Positions 34,447 through 43,876 are shown, counted from the stretch's first letter. The stretch: 64,000 bases of DNA from Microbacterium testaceum StLB037 (GCF_900104345.1 NZ_FNJN01000003.1:248001-312000), one strand, 5' to 3'. Program-made: numbers and translations. The notes: generated from the sequence alone by a model not told the origin.

Positions 34447-36141
34447 ATGGCCGAGTCCCCATACGCGTCGCGTCCGTGGTCCACCTCCTACGCCGAGGGG
34501 GTGCCCCTCGAGATCGACGAGCCCTCGCAGACACTGCCCGAGATGCTGGCGGCCTCGGTCGCGCGGTACGGAAAGAAGACCGCCCTCGAGTTCTTCGGTG
34601 CGCCGACCACCTATCGCGAGCTCGGCGACCAGGTCTCCCGCGCAGCAGAGGGCCTGCGTCGACTGGGGGTTCGGGCCGGCGACCGCGTCGCCCTCGTCCT
34701 GCCGAACTCGCCGCAGCACGTCGTCGCGTTCTATGCCGCGCTGCGCCTCGGCGCGATCGTCATCGAGCACAACCCGCTGTACACGCCCCGCGAACTGCGT
34801 CATCAGTTCGAGGACCACGGCGCCCGGTTCGCCATCGTGTGGGACAAGCTGGCCGACACCGTCGCCGAGTTCCCGGCCGACCTGGCGCTCGAGAAGATCA
34901 TCAGCGTCGACATCACGACCGCCCTCCCCTTCGCGAAGCGCCTCGCGCTGCGCCTCCCGGTGGCGAAAGCCAAGGCCGCGCGCGAGCAGCTCACCAGCGC
35001 GCCGCGGTCCAAGCGTCCGCAGGCGTGGGAGAAGCTCCTCACGCACGGCACGTTGTCTCGAAAGCACCCCGGCCCCGTTCTCGACGACATCGCACTGCTG
35101 CAGTACACGAGCGGCACCACGGGCAGCCCCAAGGGCGCCGTCCTCACCCACTCGAACCTGCGGGCCAACGCGATGCAGGGCCGCGCGTGGGTACCGGGCC
35201 TTCGCGACGGTGAAGAGACGTTCTACGGGGTCCTCCCCCTGTTCCACGCCTACGGGCTCACGCTCTGCCTGACATTCGCCATGAGCATCGGGGCGAAGCT
35301 CGTGCTCTTCCCGAAGTATGACCTCGAGCTGGTCGCGGCGGCGGCGAAGAAGAGCCCGCCCACCTTCCTTCCCGCCGTTCCCCCCATCTACGACCAGCTC
35401 GCGCGCGCCGCAGCCCGGGGCACGCTCGACCTGAGCACCGTGCGCTTCGCGATCTCGGGGGCGATGAGCCTGCCCGTCGCCACCGTCGATCGGTGGGAGG
35501 CCGCCACCGGGGGTCTTCTCGTCGAGGGGTACGGAATGACCGAGTCGTCGCCGGTCGCCCTCGGCAACCCCATCGGCCCGTCCCGCCGCCCCGGAACGGT
35601 GGGCGTGCCTTTTCCGAGCACCGACATCCGCGTCGTCGACCCCGAGGACCCGACCGTCGACCGGCCCCTCGGCGAGCCCGGAGAGCTCCTCCTGCGCGGT
35701 CCCCAGGTCTTCCAGGGGTACTGGAACCGCCCCTCCGACACGGCGGCGACACTGCTCGACGGCGGGTGGCTGCGCACGGGCGACATCGCCTCGGTCTCAC
35801 CGGACGGCTTCGTCACCATCGTCGACCGTCTCAAAGAGATCATCATCACGGGCGGGTTCAACGTGTCGCCCAGCGAGGTCGAAGACGTCCTGACCTCGCA
35901 CCCCGACATCGCCGGAGCGGCGGTCGTCGCCCTACCCAAGTCGAGCGGCGGAGAAGACGTCGCGGCGGCGATCGTGCTGCGCGACGGCGTCCACGTCGAA
36001 CCCGACGCGATCCGCGACTTCTGCAAGGCGCGCCTCGCGGCCTACAAAGTGCCGCGTCGTGTCGTCGTGGTCGACGACCTGCCCCGCTCCCTCATCGGGA
36101 AGGTCCAGCGACGCGAGGTGCGCGAACGTCTCATGTCGTGA
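34447..36141 (+). CDS. Long-chain fatty acid-CoA ligase (AMP-forming)
   Basis: A 564-residue ANL-superfamily acyl-CoA synthetase that activates fatty acids through acyl-AMP. The P-loop-like motif is LLQYTSGTTGSPKGAVLTH near residue 220; the adenine-binding part is VEGYGMTESSPVA near 360; the hinge and C-terminal domain have GWLRTGDIAS and VDRLKEIIITGGFNVSP; the catalytic Lys is in RSLIGKVQRRE near the end. Chain length cannot be read safely; long-chain is assumed from resemblance to FadD. GGAGGAT precedes the ATG. It would feed the beta-oxidation pair at the start of the window. It is monocistronic, with a strong terminator. Confidence 0.92.
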   Translation: MAESPYASRPWSTSYAEGVPLEIDEPSQTLPEMLAASVARYGKKTALEFFGAPTTYRELGDQVSRAAEGLRRLGVRAGDRVALVLPNSPQHVVAFYAALRLGAIVIEHNPLYTPRELRHQFEDHGARFAIVWDKLADTVAEFPADLALEKIISVDITTALPFAKRLALRLPVAKAKAAREQLTSAPRSKRPQAWEKLLTHGTLSRKHPGPVLDDIALLQYTSGTTGSPKGAVLTHSNLRANAMQGRAWVPGLRDGEETFYGVLPLFHAYGLTLCLTFAMSIGAKLVLFPKYDLELVAAAAKKSPPTFLPAVPPIYDQLARAAARGTLDLSTVRFAISGAMSLPVATVDRWEAATGGLLVEGYGMTESSPVALGNPIGPSRRPGTVGVPFPSTDIRVVDPEDPTVDRPLGEPGELLLRGPQVFQGYWNRPSDTAATLLDGGWLRTGDIASVSPDGFVTIVDRLKEIIITGGFNVSPSEVEDVLTSHPDIAGAAVVALPKSSGGEDVAAAIVLRDGVHVEPDAIRDFCKARLAAYKVPRRVVVVDDLPRSLIGKVQRREVRERLMS

Positions 36142-36147
36142 GCTGTG

Positions 36148-36183
36148 CGGAAGGGATGCCGCGAGCGGGCGGCATCCCTTCCG
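36148..36183. terminator. Bidirectional terminator between fadD-like gene and glnE
   Basis: CGGAAGGGATGCCGC and its exact complement form a 15-bp stem around a six-base loop, directly after the ligase stop and before the convergent glnE stop. Confidence 0.82.
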
Positions 36184-36190
36184 CTCACGG

Positions 36191-39181
36191 TCATCCGTAA
36201 AACAGCTTGTCGAAGACGCGGCGCGCGCGGCGCGTGGTGCCCAGGTAGTCCTCTTCGACCTGCGTGGCCGAGCGCGGAGCATATTCGAGGATGCGACCGA
36301 TACCGTCGAGCTTCGCTCGGTCCACGGGAAGCACATCGCTCGTCTGGCCCGACAACAGCGTGTTCGCCGAACGAAGACGGCTCGCGAGATGCCAAGCCGC
36401 GGCGAGCTTCTCGGCCGCGTCGGCCTCGATGATCCCCTCGTCGACAGCGGCATCCAACGCCTCGAGCGTCGACGTCGTCCGCATCGCGGGGATCGCGCGC
36501 GCGTGCTGGAGCTGCAGCAATTGCACGAGCCACTCCACGTCGCTGATCGAACCGGGGCCGAGCTTGAGGTGCCGAGCGGGGTCGGCGCCCTGCGGCAGAC
36601 GCTCGTTCTCGACGCGCGCCTTGATGCGCCGGATCTCGCGGAGCCCGTTCTGATCGGCCGACACCGGATACCGCACCTCGTCGGCGAGCTCGAGGAACGC
36701 CCCGATGAGCATGACACTGCCGGCCACGCCACGGGCGCGCAGGAGCGCCTGCGCCTCCCACGACAACGACCACCGCCGGTAGTACTCGGCGTAGGCGTCG
36801 AGGGAGCGGGCGAGAGGACCGCTCCGCCCCTCGGGTCGGAGCTCCGCATCGAGGTCGAGCGGCAGACGGTGGTCCTCCGACTGCTCGCGCAGGCCGGCGA
36901 CGAGCTTCAGCGCGAGCTGACTGGCCCGCTGCGGGTCGATTCCGTTCGCGCGATAGACGTACATCACGTCGGCATCCGATCCGAAACCGATCTCGCGTCC
37001 GCCGAAGCGTCCCATCGCGATGACCGCGAAGTCGAGATCGTCGTCCTCGGGCGGGACGACGACACGGCGCACGGCGCGCAGGGTGGCCTGGATGGTGACC
37101 TCGGTGATGGTGCTGAGGGCGTCGGAGAGCTCCTCGAGCGAGACCGTTCCGAGAACCGCGGCCATCGCGACACGCAGCATCTCGCGCCGGCGCAGCGCCC
37201 GCACCGAACGCATCGCGTCGTCGATGTTCTGCCAGCGGGTCTGGATGGCCCGCGCCTCTTCTTCGAGCGCCTTTCCCGAACGGGGGCGCAGCAGCGCGTC
37301 GTCGTCGAGCCAGGCCACCGACTCGGGGATCCATTCCATGAGCTCACCGATGTACCGCGAGCCCGAGAGCACCCGCGTGAGGCTCTCGGCGGCCCCGGCC
37401 GAGTCGCGCAGCATCCGCAGGAACCAGGGGGTGTTGCCGAGCCGCTCGCTGATGCGGCGGAAGACGAGCAGGCCGTAATCGGGATCCACGCCGTCGGCGA
37501 ACCACCGGATCATGATCGGCATGAGGTGCCGTTGGATCGTCGCCTTGCGGCTCAAGCCGCTGGTCAGCGCGGCGATGTGGCGGAGCGCTCCGGCCGGGTC
37601 GCGGAAGCCGATCGCGGCGAGGCGATCGCGCGCCTGCCCGGTCGACAGGGTGCGCTCCCCCTCGGGAAGGGCGGCCACGGCCGACAGCAGGGGGCGGTAG
37701 AACAGGCGCACGTGGATGTCGCGCACCTCGCGCTTGATGCCCTCCCACACGGCCTGCACCCCGGATGCCGAGTCGGCCAGTCGCGACGCTCGTGCGAGGA
37801 CCCGCAGGTCGTCGTCCTTCTCGGGCAACAGCGCCGTGCGGCGGAGACCGCGAAGCTGGAGGCGGTGCTCGAGCAGACGCAGGAGGCGATAGTCGCGACC
37901 GAACGCCTCGGCCTCGGACCGCCCGATGTACCCCTCGGCGACCAGCGCGTCGAGCGCCTCGAGCGTGCCGCGCTGGCGGATCCGTTCATCGGTCAGACCG
38001 TGGACCAGCTGCAGGAGCTGCACGGTGAACTCGACATCTCGGATGCCGCCGGGCCCGAGCTTGAGCTGTCGATTGACCTCCGCGGACGGAATGTGATCGG
38101 TGACGCGTTCGCGCATGCGCTGGACGCCCTCGACGAAGTTCTCTCGCGCGGCGCTGTGCCACACCAGGGGCTGGACGGCGGCGACGTACTCGGCCCCCAA
38201 CGTCGGGTCCCCGGCGATCGCCCGGGCCTTCAGCAGGGCTTGGAACTCCCAACTCTTCGCCCACCGCGCGTAGTACTGCTCGTGCGAGGCGAGGCTGCGG
38301 ACGAGCGCGCCCTGCTTGCCCTCGGGGCGCAGGTTCGGGTCGACCTCCCACAGGGGCGGCTCGATCTCGGGACCCGAGATGCCGCGCATCGTCTGCACGG
38401 CGAGCCGCGTGCCGATGTCGATCGCGCGCGCCTCGGTGACGGCGTCCTCATCGGCCGATCCCCCCACGAAGATCACGTCGACGTCGCTGACGTAGTTCAG
38501 CTCACGCGCGCCCGTCTTGCCCATCGCGATGATCGCGAACCGGGTCGCCTCCACCTGTTCACGAGCGAACGATCCCGGCCCGGGCCCGCTGACCCGCGCC
38601 CTCGCCACGCTGAGAGCCGCCTCGAGGGCCGCTCCCGCCAGGTCGGCCAACGACGAGGCCACGGCGGGAATCGCGCCCGCGGGGTCGTCCTGCCCGAGGT
38701 CGTAGGCCGCTATCCGGGCCAGCAGTCGCCGATAGCGCACGCGCAACGCCACCCACGCGGCATCCGAGGCATCCGACGCGAAGCCCTCGACGTCGCCGAC
38801 GGATGCCAGGAGCTCGGCGCGCATGAAGGGCTCGTCGGGCAGGGTCAGGCCCGCACCCGAGAGATGCGCGAGCTCATCGGGGTGGCGCAGGTAGAACTCC
38901 GCGAAGCCGTCGGAGGCGCCCACGATGTCCCACAGGGCGCGCCACGCTCCCGCGTCCGCCGCCGCCGCGCGAACCGCTTCGCGATCACGGCGGGCGACCT
39001 GCAGGATCGACAGCAGGGCACGGTCGGGGTCGGCCACGCGCTGCGCGAGCTGCATGGCATCCGCCCGCTCCACCCCCACCGACTCCTCGAGCTCGGAGAG
39101 CAGGGTGTCTGCTTCGGCGAGCCGTGAGAAGCCGGTGCGGGCGAGGGCGGTGAGCGCGGTGGAACGATCGCCCGAGGTCAT
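36191..39181 (-). CDS. glnE: Bifunctional glutamine synthetase adenylyltransferase/deadenylase
   Basis: A 996-residue GlnE with two nucleotidyltransferase domains that add and remove AMP on glutamine synthetase Tyr. The N-terminal domain shows VSDVDVIFVGGSAD near residue 235 with its DxD pair; the C-terminal one shows GSDADVMYVYRANG near 735. Between them lies helical regulatory sequence, and each half has the family LKLGPGGIRDVEFTVQL / LKLGPGSISDVEWLVQL segment. The length matches actinobacterial GlnE. It starts 10 bases after the glnA2 stop, so the pair is an operon. The target is expected to be Tyr402 of GlnA in this window. Confidence 0.96.
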   Translation of the reverse strand: MTSGDRSTALTALARTGFSRLAEADTLLSELEESVGVERADAMQLAQRVADPDRALLSILQVARRDREAVRAAAADAGAWRALWDIVGASDGFAEFYLRHPDELAHLSGAGLTLPDEPFMRAELLASVGDVEGFASDASDAAWVALRVRYRRLLARIAAYDLGQDDPAGAIPAVASSLADLAGAALEAALSVARARVSGPGPGSFAREQVEATRFAIIAMGKTGARELNYVSDVDVIFVGGSADEDAVTEARAIDIGTRLAVQTMRGISGPEIEPPLWEVDPNLRPEGKQGALVRSLASHEQYYARWAKSWEFQALLKARAIAGDPTLGAEYVAAVQPLVWHSAARENFVEGVQRMRERVTDHIPSAEVNRQLKLGPGGIRDVEFTVQLLQLVHGLTDERIRQRGTLEALDALVAEGYIGRSEAEAFGRDYRLLRLLEHRLQLRGLRRTALLPEKDDDLRVLARASRLADSASGVQAVWEGIKREVRDIHVRLFYRPLLSAVAALPEGERTLSTGQARDRLAAIGFRDPAGALRHIAALTSGLSRKATIQRHLMPIMIRWFADGVDPDYGLLVFRRISERLGNTPWFLRMLRDSAGAAESLTRVLSGSRYIGELMEWIPESVAWLDDDALLRPRSGKALEEEARAIQTRWQNIDDAMRSVRALRRREMLRVAMAAVLGTVSLEELSDALSTITEVTIQATLRAVRRVVVPPEDDDLDFAVIAMGRFGGREIGFGSDADVMYVYRANGIDPQRASQLALKLVAGLREQSEDHRLPLDLDAELRPEGRSGPLARSLDAYAEYYRRWSLSWEAQALLRARGVAGSVMLIGAFLELADEVRYPVSADQNGLREIRRIKARVENERLPQGADPARHLKLGPGSISDVEWLVQLLQLQHARAIPAMRTTSTLEALDAAVDEGIIEADAAEKLAAAWHLASRLRSANTLLSGQTSDVLPVDRAKLDGIGRILEYAPRSATQVEEDYLGTTRRARRVFDKLFYG

Positions 39182-39191
39182 GGGACGACTG

Positions 39192-40532
39192 TCAGAGCGC
39201 TTCGAGGTTGCTCGCGAGCTCGAACGGCGTCACCTGAGCGCGGTACTGCTGCCACTCGCGCCGCTTGTTGAGCAGCACGTACTTGAAGACCGTCTCGCCG
39301 AGCGTCTCGGCGACAAGCTCTGACTCCTCGAGGTATTCGAGGGCGTGGTCGAGGCTCGCCGGCAGCGGTGCGTAGCCGAGCGCGCGGCGCTCCGCGTCGC
39401 TGAGCGACCAGACGTTGTCCTCGGCCTCGGCCGGGAGCTCGTACTCCTGCTCGATGCCCTTGAGGCCCGCCGCGAGCATGAGCGCGTACGACAGGTAGGG
39501 GTTGGCGGCGGAGTCGAGCGCGCGGTATTCGACCCGCGTCGACTGGCCCTTGTTCGGCTTGTACAGCGGCACGCGCACGAGAGCGGAGCGGTTGTTGTGG
39601 CCCCAGCAGATGAAGCTGGGAGCCTCGTCGCCGCCCCACAGGCGCTTGTACGAGTTGACGAACTGGTTGGTCACGGCCGAGATCTCGTTCGCGTGACGCA
39701 GCAGGCCCGCGATGAAGTGACGGCCCACCTTCGACAGCTGGTACTGCGCGCCCTCTTCGTAGAACGCGTTCATGTCGCCCTCGAACAGCGACAGGTGCGT
39801 GTGCATACCGCTGCCGGGCTGGCCGCTGATCGGTTTCGGCATGAAGGTGGCGTACACGCCCTGCTCGATCGCGACCTCTTTCACGACCGTGCGGAACGTC
39901 ATGATGTTGTCGGCCGTGGTCAGCGCATCGGCGTAGCGCAGGTCGATCTCGTTCTGGCCGGGTCCACCCTCGTGGTGGCTGAACTCGACCGAGATGCCGA
40001 GGTCTTCGAGCATGCGCACCGACCGGCGACGGAAGTCGTGCGCCGTGCCGCCGGGGACGTTGTCGAAGTACCCGGCCGAGTCGACCGGCTGCGGGCGACC
40101 GTCGGCACCCAGCTGCGAGGACTTCAACAGGTAGAACTCGATCTCGGGGTGCGTGTAGAACGTGAACCCGGCGTCGGCCGCCTTTGCGAGCGTGCGCTTG
40201 AGCACGTGACGCGGGTCGGCGACGGCCGGCTGCCCGTCGGGCGTCGTGATGTCGCAGAACATGCGCGCGGTCGGGTCGATCTCACCGCGCCACGGCAGGA
40301 TCTGGAAGGTCGTGGGGTCGGGGTGCGCGAGCAGGTCGGACTCGTACGACCGCGTCAGTCCCTCGATCGCGGAGCCGTCGAAGCCCAGCCCCTCGGTGAA
40401 GGCGCCCTCAACCTCGGCCGGGGCGATCGCCACCGACTTGAGCGTGCCGACCACGTCGGTGAACCAGAGGCGGACGAACTTGACGCCCCGCTCCTCGATC
40501 GTGCGCAAGACGAAATCGCGCTGCTTGTCCAT
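39192..40532 (-). CDS. glnA2: Glutamine synthetase-like protein GlnA2
   Basis: A 446-residue GSI-family protein of the second actinobacterial type. Catalytic motifs are kept: HPEIEFYLL, GQPGSGMHTHLSLFEG, and WGHNNRSALVRVP. It lacks a clear adenylylation Tyr motif: the corresponding region reads EYELPAEAEDNVWSLSD, where Tyr lies at a shifted place. In related species GlnA2-type enzymes are dispensable, and some act on polyamines rather than ammonia. I start it at the second ATG (MDKQRDFVLR), six bases after GAGGG; the ATG six bases upstream is too close to that site. It is co-transcribed with glnE. Confidence 0.92.
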   Translation of the reverse strand: MDKQRDFVLRTIEERGVKFVRLWFTDVVGTLKSVAIAPAEVEGAFTEGLGFDGSAIEGLTRSYESDLLAHPDPTTFQILPWRGEIDPTARMFCDITTPDGQPAVADPRHVLKRTLAKAADAGFTFYTHPEIEFYLLKSSQLGADGRPQPVDSAGYFDNVPGGTAHDFRRRSVRMLEDLGISVEFSHHEGGPGQNEIDLRYADALTTADNIMTFRTVVKEVAIEQGVYATFMPKPISGQPGSGMHTHLSLFEGDMNAFYEEGAQYQLSKVGRHFIAGLLRHANEISAVTNQFVNSYKRLWGGDEAPSFICWGHNNRSALVRVPLYKPNKGQSTRVEYRALDSAANPYLSYALMLAAGLKGIEQEYELPAEAEDNVWSLSDAERRALGYAPLPASLDHALEYLEESELVAETLGETVFKYVLLNKRREWQQYRAQVTPFELASNLEAL

Positions 40533-40557
40533 CGTCATCCCTCGTTTCGGTGGGCGT

Positions 40558-40761
40558 TCAGCGGGTGGAGCCGGAGCCCCAGTCGTCGCGGGCGTCTTCT
40601 TCGGCCCACTGCTTCGAGCGCTCCTTCATGAGCTGCGGCGCGTTGGCCGCCTCTTCGGCGGTGTCGAAGGGGCCGGCGCGATCCACCGCGGGCGACTCGT
40701 ATCCCTGCTCGACCTTGCCGGTCTCGAGGTTGTACCAGTACTTCTTGTCATCGTCGCTCAC
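40558..40761 (-). CDS. Small SPOR-like protein
   Basis: A 67-residue hydrophilic protein beginning MSDDDKKYWYNLETGKVEQG, with FDTAEEAANAPQLMKERSK in the middle. The pattern (YWYNxxTGxVExG, then an aligned helix) resembles the short proteins annotated as SPOR-domain in Microbacteriaceae, but the fold is much smaller than a true SPOR domain and there is no membrane segment. Function is unknown. It is 25 bases upstream of glnA2 on the same strand and may be the first gene of the glnA2-glnE operon. Confidence 0.8.
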   Translation of the reverse strand: MSDDDKKYWYNLETGKVEQGYESPAVDRAGPFDTAEEAANAPQLMKERSKQWAEEDARDDWGSGSTR

Positions 40762-40844
40762 GATCGCTCCTCACGTGGATCTCGCGTCTCGGCGCGAACC
40801 GCCGGTGCTCCCCCGATCCTACTGATCCCGACCGTGCGGCTGGA

Positions 40845-40850
40845 TAGGCT
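40845..40850 (+). promoter_or_regulatory. -10 box of ppgK (leaderless)
   Basis: TAGGCT, seven bases (GAGGGGT) before the ATG. The GAGGGG in between is too close to the ATG to act as a normal ribosome site. Confidence 0.5.
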
Positions 40851-40857
40851 GAGGGGT

Positions 40858-41643
40858 ATGGCAACGAATGCGTCTCGTGCGGTCGGAGTGGACATCGGCG
40901 GAACCGGCATCAAGGCCGGGATCGTGGATCTGGATGCCGGTGAGCTGATCAGCGACCGGGTGAAGGTCGCGACGCCCGAGGGTGCAGAGCCGGCCGACGT
41001 CCTCGCTGCGGTGAAGCAGGTGCTCGAGACTCTGGAGGCCCCCGCGGATCTTCCCCTGGGCGTCGCGTTCCCCTCGATCGTGAAGGGCGGCCGCACCCTT
41101 TCGGCCGCGAACGTCTCGAAGTCGTGGATCGGTTTCGAGGCCGAGAAGTTCTTCGAGCACGGCCTGTCGCGCGACATCCACTTCGCCAACGACGCCGACG
41201 TCGCCGGTATCGCCGAGGTGCGCTACGGCGCGGCCAAGGGCGTGAACGGTCTCGTCATCCTCACGACGCTCGGCACGGGCATCGGGTCGGCGATGATCTA
41301 CGACGGCGTGCTCGTTCCCAACAGCGAGCTCGGTCACCTGCAGCGCGCCGGGCACAAGAAGGACGCCGAGCACTTCGCGGCCTACTCGGCCATGGAGCGC
41401 GAGGAACTGTCGTGGGACAAGTGGGCGAAGCGCCTGCAGTGGTACTACGACTACGTCGAGTTCCTCTTCAGCCCCGACCTCATCGTCGTCGGCGGGGGCG
41501 TGTCGAAGCACTCCGAGAACTTCCTCCCCCTGCTGAAGCTGCGTGCTCCCATCGTCCCGGCGAAGCACCGCAACAACGCCGGCATCATCGGCGCCGCGTC
41601 GCTCGCGGTGCCGGTGCCCGAGGCGCTGCCCGCGGTCAAGTAG
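40858..41643 (+). CDS. ppgK: Polyphosphate glucokinase
   Basis: A 261-residue ROK-family kinase phosphorylating glucose, using polyphosphate and often ATP. The phosphate-binding loop is VGVDIGGTGIKAGIVD; the sugar site has FANDADVAGIAEVRYG with the catalytic Asp; the second phosphate motif is LTTLGTGIGSAMI; the actinobacterial polyphosphate-type segment NSELGHLQRAGHKKDAE replaces the zinc-binding Cys cluster of glucose-specific ROK enzymes. Length and the basic GHKKDAE stretch support polyphosphate use. The ATG is seven bases after TAGGCT, implying leaderless transcription. Confidence 0.94.
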   Translation: MATNASRAVGVDIGGTGIKAGIVDLDAGELISDRVKVATPEGAEPADVLAAVKQVLETLEAPADLPLGVAFPSIVKGGRTLSAANVSKSWIGFEAEKFFEHGLSRDIHFANDADVAGIAEVRYGAAKGVNGLVILTTLGTGIGSAMIYDGVLVPNSELGHLQRAGHKKDAEHFAAYSAMEREELSWDKWAKRLQWYYDYVEFLFSPDLIVVGGGVSKHSENFLPLLKLRAPIVPAKHRNNAGIIGAASLAVPVPEALPAVK

Positions 41644-41677
41644 ATCCGGGGCCGGTGCCGTGGCATCCGGAAACCTT

Positions 41678-41968
41678 TCAGGCGGCGTCTGCCCGACGCA
41701 GGCTGACCGCGTTGCGCCACACGACGGGTGCCCAGTGGCCGCCCTCGCACGGCACCTCGAGCATGACCACGCGGTCGTTGCCACCCGTCGCCCACGCGGG
41801 TTCGCGGGTGGCGGCCCGGTTGGGCCAGGTCACCCACGCCCATACGGGGCGCTTCTGCGCGTACCACTCGATGGGCCGCGCTCCCCAGGTCTCGGGCTGC
41901 AACGTGCAGGGGGCGATGGATGCCAATACCCGAGCGACCATCTCGTCGCTGACTCTCGTCGAACCCAT
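41678..41968 (-). CDS. Small Trp-rich protein of unknown function
   Basis: I do not recognise this 96-residue protein. It is unusually rich in Trp (six, for example WYAQKRPVWAWVTWPNRA and GGHWAPVVWRN) and has no membrane segment or signal peptide. Coding is supported by a ribosome site, GGAAGGGG, placed correctly before the ATG at 41968, and by a TACACT box at 42003-41998 about 30 bases upstream. Its stop lies 34 bases from the convergent ppgK stop. A small nucleic-acid- or lipid-binding protein is imaginable, but nothing shows it. Confidence 0.6.
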   Translation of the reverse strand: MGSTRVSDEMVARVLASIAPCTLQPETWGARPIEWYAQKRPVWAWVTWPNRAATREPAWATGGNDRVVMLEVPCEGGHWAPVVWRNAVSLRRADAA

Positions 41969-42049
41969 GCACCGGACCCCTTCCCCGGCCGTGGTCGAGT
42001 GTAGAACATATGTCCGACACTCGGCATCGGGGGTGACCCGCGAGCGCGT

Positions 42050-42364
42050 CTAGCCGAGCAGCAGATGCACCCGGTCGCGCATGGCGGCGACGGCCTGCTG
42101 GCGCGTGCGCCCATTGCTCGGCGCCTGCAGGAGCTCCGCCGCGACCTCGACGAGGATCGCCGTGCCGAGGAACAGATCGGCCGCGCCGACGGCCCCCGAA
42201 TCGCCGTCGCGGCTGCGCGTCGTCTGCAGCGCGGCCGCGGGCGTGCCGAAGCGCGCACGCGCGATCGCCCGCTCGTCGGCGGTCGCGTCCCAGAAGGGTC
42301 GTCCTGTCGCGTCCGCCCGATCGATGAGATTGACCAGGAAGTCCCGTGCGTCGTCTTGTGCCAC
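42050..42364 (-). CDS. Small hypothetical protein downstream of rnpB
   Basis: A 104-residue protein, unknown to me, mostly helical: RDFLVNLIDRADATGRPFWDA, then RAIARARFGTPAAALQTTRS, then a hydrophobic helix FLGTAILVEVAAELLQA and RTRQQAVAAMRDRVHLLL. I start it at the GTG at 42364; a GTG at 42385 would add seven residues, and neither has a good ribosome site. It lies about 70 bases downstream of the RNase P RNA on the same strand with no terminator visible between, so it may be reached by read-through. Coding support is the long frame with normal codon use only. Confidence 0.5.
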   Translation of the reverse strand: MAQDDARDFLVNLIDRADATGRPFWDATADERAIARARFGTPAAALQTTRSRDGDSGAVGAADLFLGTAILVEVAAELLQAPSNGRTRQQAVAAMRDRVHLLLG

Positions 42365-42431
42365 GACAGGTCTTCGGAGCCGCACGGCGCTCAGATGCCG
42401 ACCGGACTACTGGTTTTCGGCGTGCGATCCC

Positions 42432-42811
42432 GAGGGGCGAATGGGCCGGCCTGTACGCCGGGTTCTGTCCGGGGGTCGAAACCCCGTGGACGGTCATCTC
42501 TCTCGGCGACACGTTGCCGTGCCGCTCCAGCGGCCTACCCGGGGACTCGGCGAGCCGCGTCGTCATCCCCTGTCTGGCCTTGCTCCGGACGAGGTTTACC
42601 TCGCGGGTCGTGTCACCACGACCCCGGTGGTCTCTTACACCACCCTTTCACCCTTACCCCGCACCCCGAGGGGACGGGGCGGTCTGCTCTCTGTGGCACT
42701 GTCTCGCGGATTGCTCCGGGTGGGCGTTACCCACCGTCCTGCCCTGTGGAGCCCGGACGTTCCTCGGCACGGGCGAACCCGTGACGCGACCGTCCAGCCG
42801 ACCCATTCGCG
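42432..42811 (-). ncRNA. rnpB: RNase P RNA (type A)
   Basis: The catalytic RNA of RNase P, which trims tRNA 5' leaders. Conserved elements appear in order on the minus strand: GAGGAACGTCCGGGCTCC near the 5' end, CAGGGCAGGACGG, CCGGAGCAATCCGCG, GTGCCACAGAGAGCAGACC, GGGTAAGGGTGAAAGGGTG with GTAAGAGACCACC, and near the 3' end GACAGAACCCGGCGTACAGG. Helix P1 is formed by GCGAATGGGTCGGC and GCCGGCCCATTCGC, which fixes both ends to within a few bases. About 380 nt, normal for a type A RNA of actinobacteria. TAGACT at 42823-42818 is a -10 box about seven bases before the 5' end. Confidence 0.96.
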
Positions 42812-42817
42812 CTCGCT

Positions 42818-42823
42818 AGTCTA
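42818..42823 (-). promoter_or_regulatory. -10 box of rnpB
   Basis: TAGACT on the minus strand, about seven bases upstream of the predicted RNA 5' end at 42811. Confidence 0.55.
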
Positions 42824-42847
42824 CGGGGCCGTGCCGCGCCGACACCG

Positions 42848-43870
42848 TCACCGGGCGACGAGCAAGACGCCACCGAGGATCGCCGCGGGCACTCCGATGA
42901 CGAGCCCGAGCAGAATGGCGATGTCGCACCAGACCGAACGCCGCCGCAGACGTCTCCCCGCGGCGGCGACCTGCGTGCGGGGGAACACAGCGCGGGGGTC
43001 GGTGTACGGCACGACCTGCGTGCGGATTTCGGCACCCAGGAGGGTCGCGAAGCGCAGCAGAGCGGGCACTTCCGTGGCATCCCGGCCCCGCCGGAATCGG
43101 GTGGATGCCACGAGCAGGAGGTCGTCGACGACTTCGACGTCCCAGTTCCGTCCGTGCTCGAGGAGGCAGACGAGGACGTCGGGTGTGAGGACTTGGAGAG
43201 CGTCGCGCGCGTAGCCGAGAGGAGCGTAGACCGCGAAGTGGCGATCCATCTCGCCCTCGAGGGACACCCGTTGCGCGCCCGGTAGCTCGGCTCGGAGGCG
43301 TCCGTTGCGCACCGAGTCGATCATGATGTGCGGCATCGGGCGGGGCAGCCGGAGAGCGAGGAAGCGAAAAGCGTGGCGCGGCCCGCGCGCGGCATCCCGT
43401 CCCCCCTCGAACGTGGCGACGCCCAGGCGAAGCGGGGCATCGTCGAAAGGTGGCCGATACAGCTCGAAGGCGCTCCCGTACGAGGGATCGGCACCGGGGG
43501 CCCGCTCGGCGAAGAAGACTCCGCCCATCTCGAGAGGTGCGCCGAATCGCGCGTACGACAACCCCACAGAACGCGCGAAGCGGTGCAGGGCGAGTTCGCG
43601 CCGCACTCCGGCCGGATAGGCGACCAGTGCGGCCCCGAGCGCCAGCCCGAGGACACCCGCCCACAGTAGGACGACAGCGACCAGTCCCGCGAGCGTGTCG
43701 AGCCATGCGGCTCTGACGACCTCGAACTGCACGAGCGCCCACCCGACCAGGAGCAGGACTCCGAGGGCGAGTGTCCCCACGCCCGACGCGGCCAGGCGGT
43801 AGGCGAGCGGATCGGCGTCCCTCACCGCGGCATTCGAGGCGCGTCGCGGGTACGGCGGCAGCTCGATCAC
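42848..43870 (-). CDS. Unknown membrane protein
   Basis: A 340-residue protein I do not recognise. Two N-terminal membrane segments (GTLALGVLLLVGWALVQF and LAGLVAVVLLWAGVLGLALG) lead to a large soluble domain (about 105-310) with ARFGAPLEMGGVFFAER, MPHIMIDSVRNG and EVVDDLLLVAS, and a C-terminal membrane segment IAILLGLVIGVPAAILGG. The overall shape is like DUF3137-type proteins. The GTG start at 43870 is six bases after TACGCT, so it is likely leaderless; longer frames upstream run into the polymerase gene. It ends just before the rnpB promoter. Function is unknown. Confidence 0.72.
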   Translation of the reverse strand: MIELPPYPRRASNAAVRDADPLAYRLAASGVGTLALGVLLLVGWALVQFEVVRAAWLDTLAGLVAVVLLWAGVLGLALGAALVAYPAGVRRELALHRFARSVGLSYARFGAPLEMGGVFFAERAPGADPSYGSAFELYRPPFDDAPLRLGVATFEGGRDAARGPRHAFRFLALRLPRPMPHIMIDSVRNGRLRAELPGAQRVSLEGEMDRHFAVYAPLGYARDALQVLTPDVLVCLLEHGRNWDVEVVDDLLLVASTRFRRGRDATEVPALLRFATLLGAEIRTQVVPYTDPRAVFPRTQVAAAGRRLRRRSVWCDIAILLGLVIGVPAAILGGVLLVAR

Positions 43871-43876
43871 CCCTCG

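Noticed and set aside
40533-40557. A GlnR-type box before glnA2
   Set aside because: GAAAC is present, but the partner half-site is off by one base in spacing and poorly matched.
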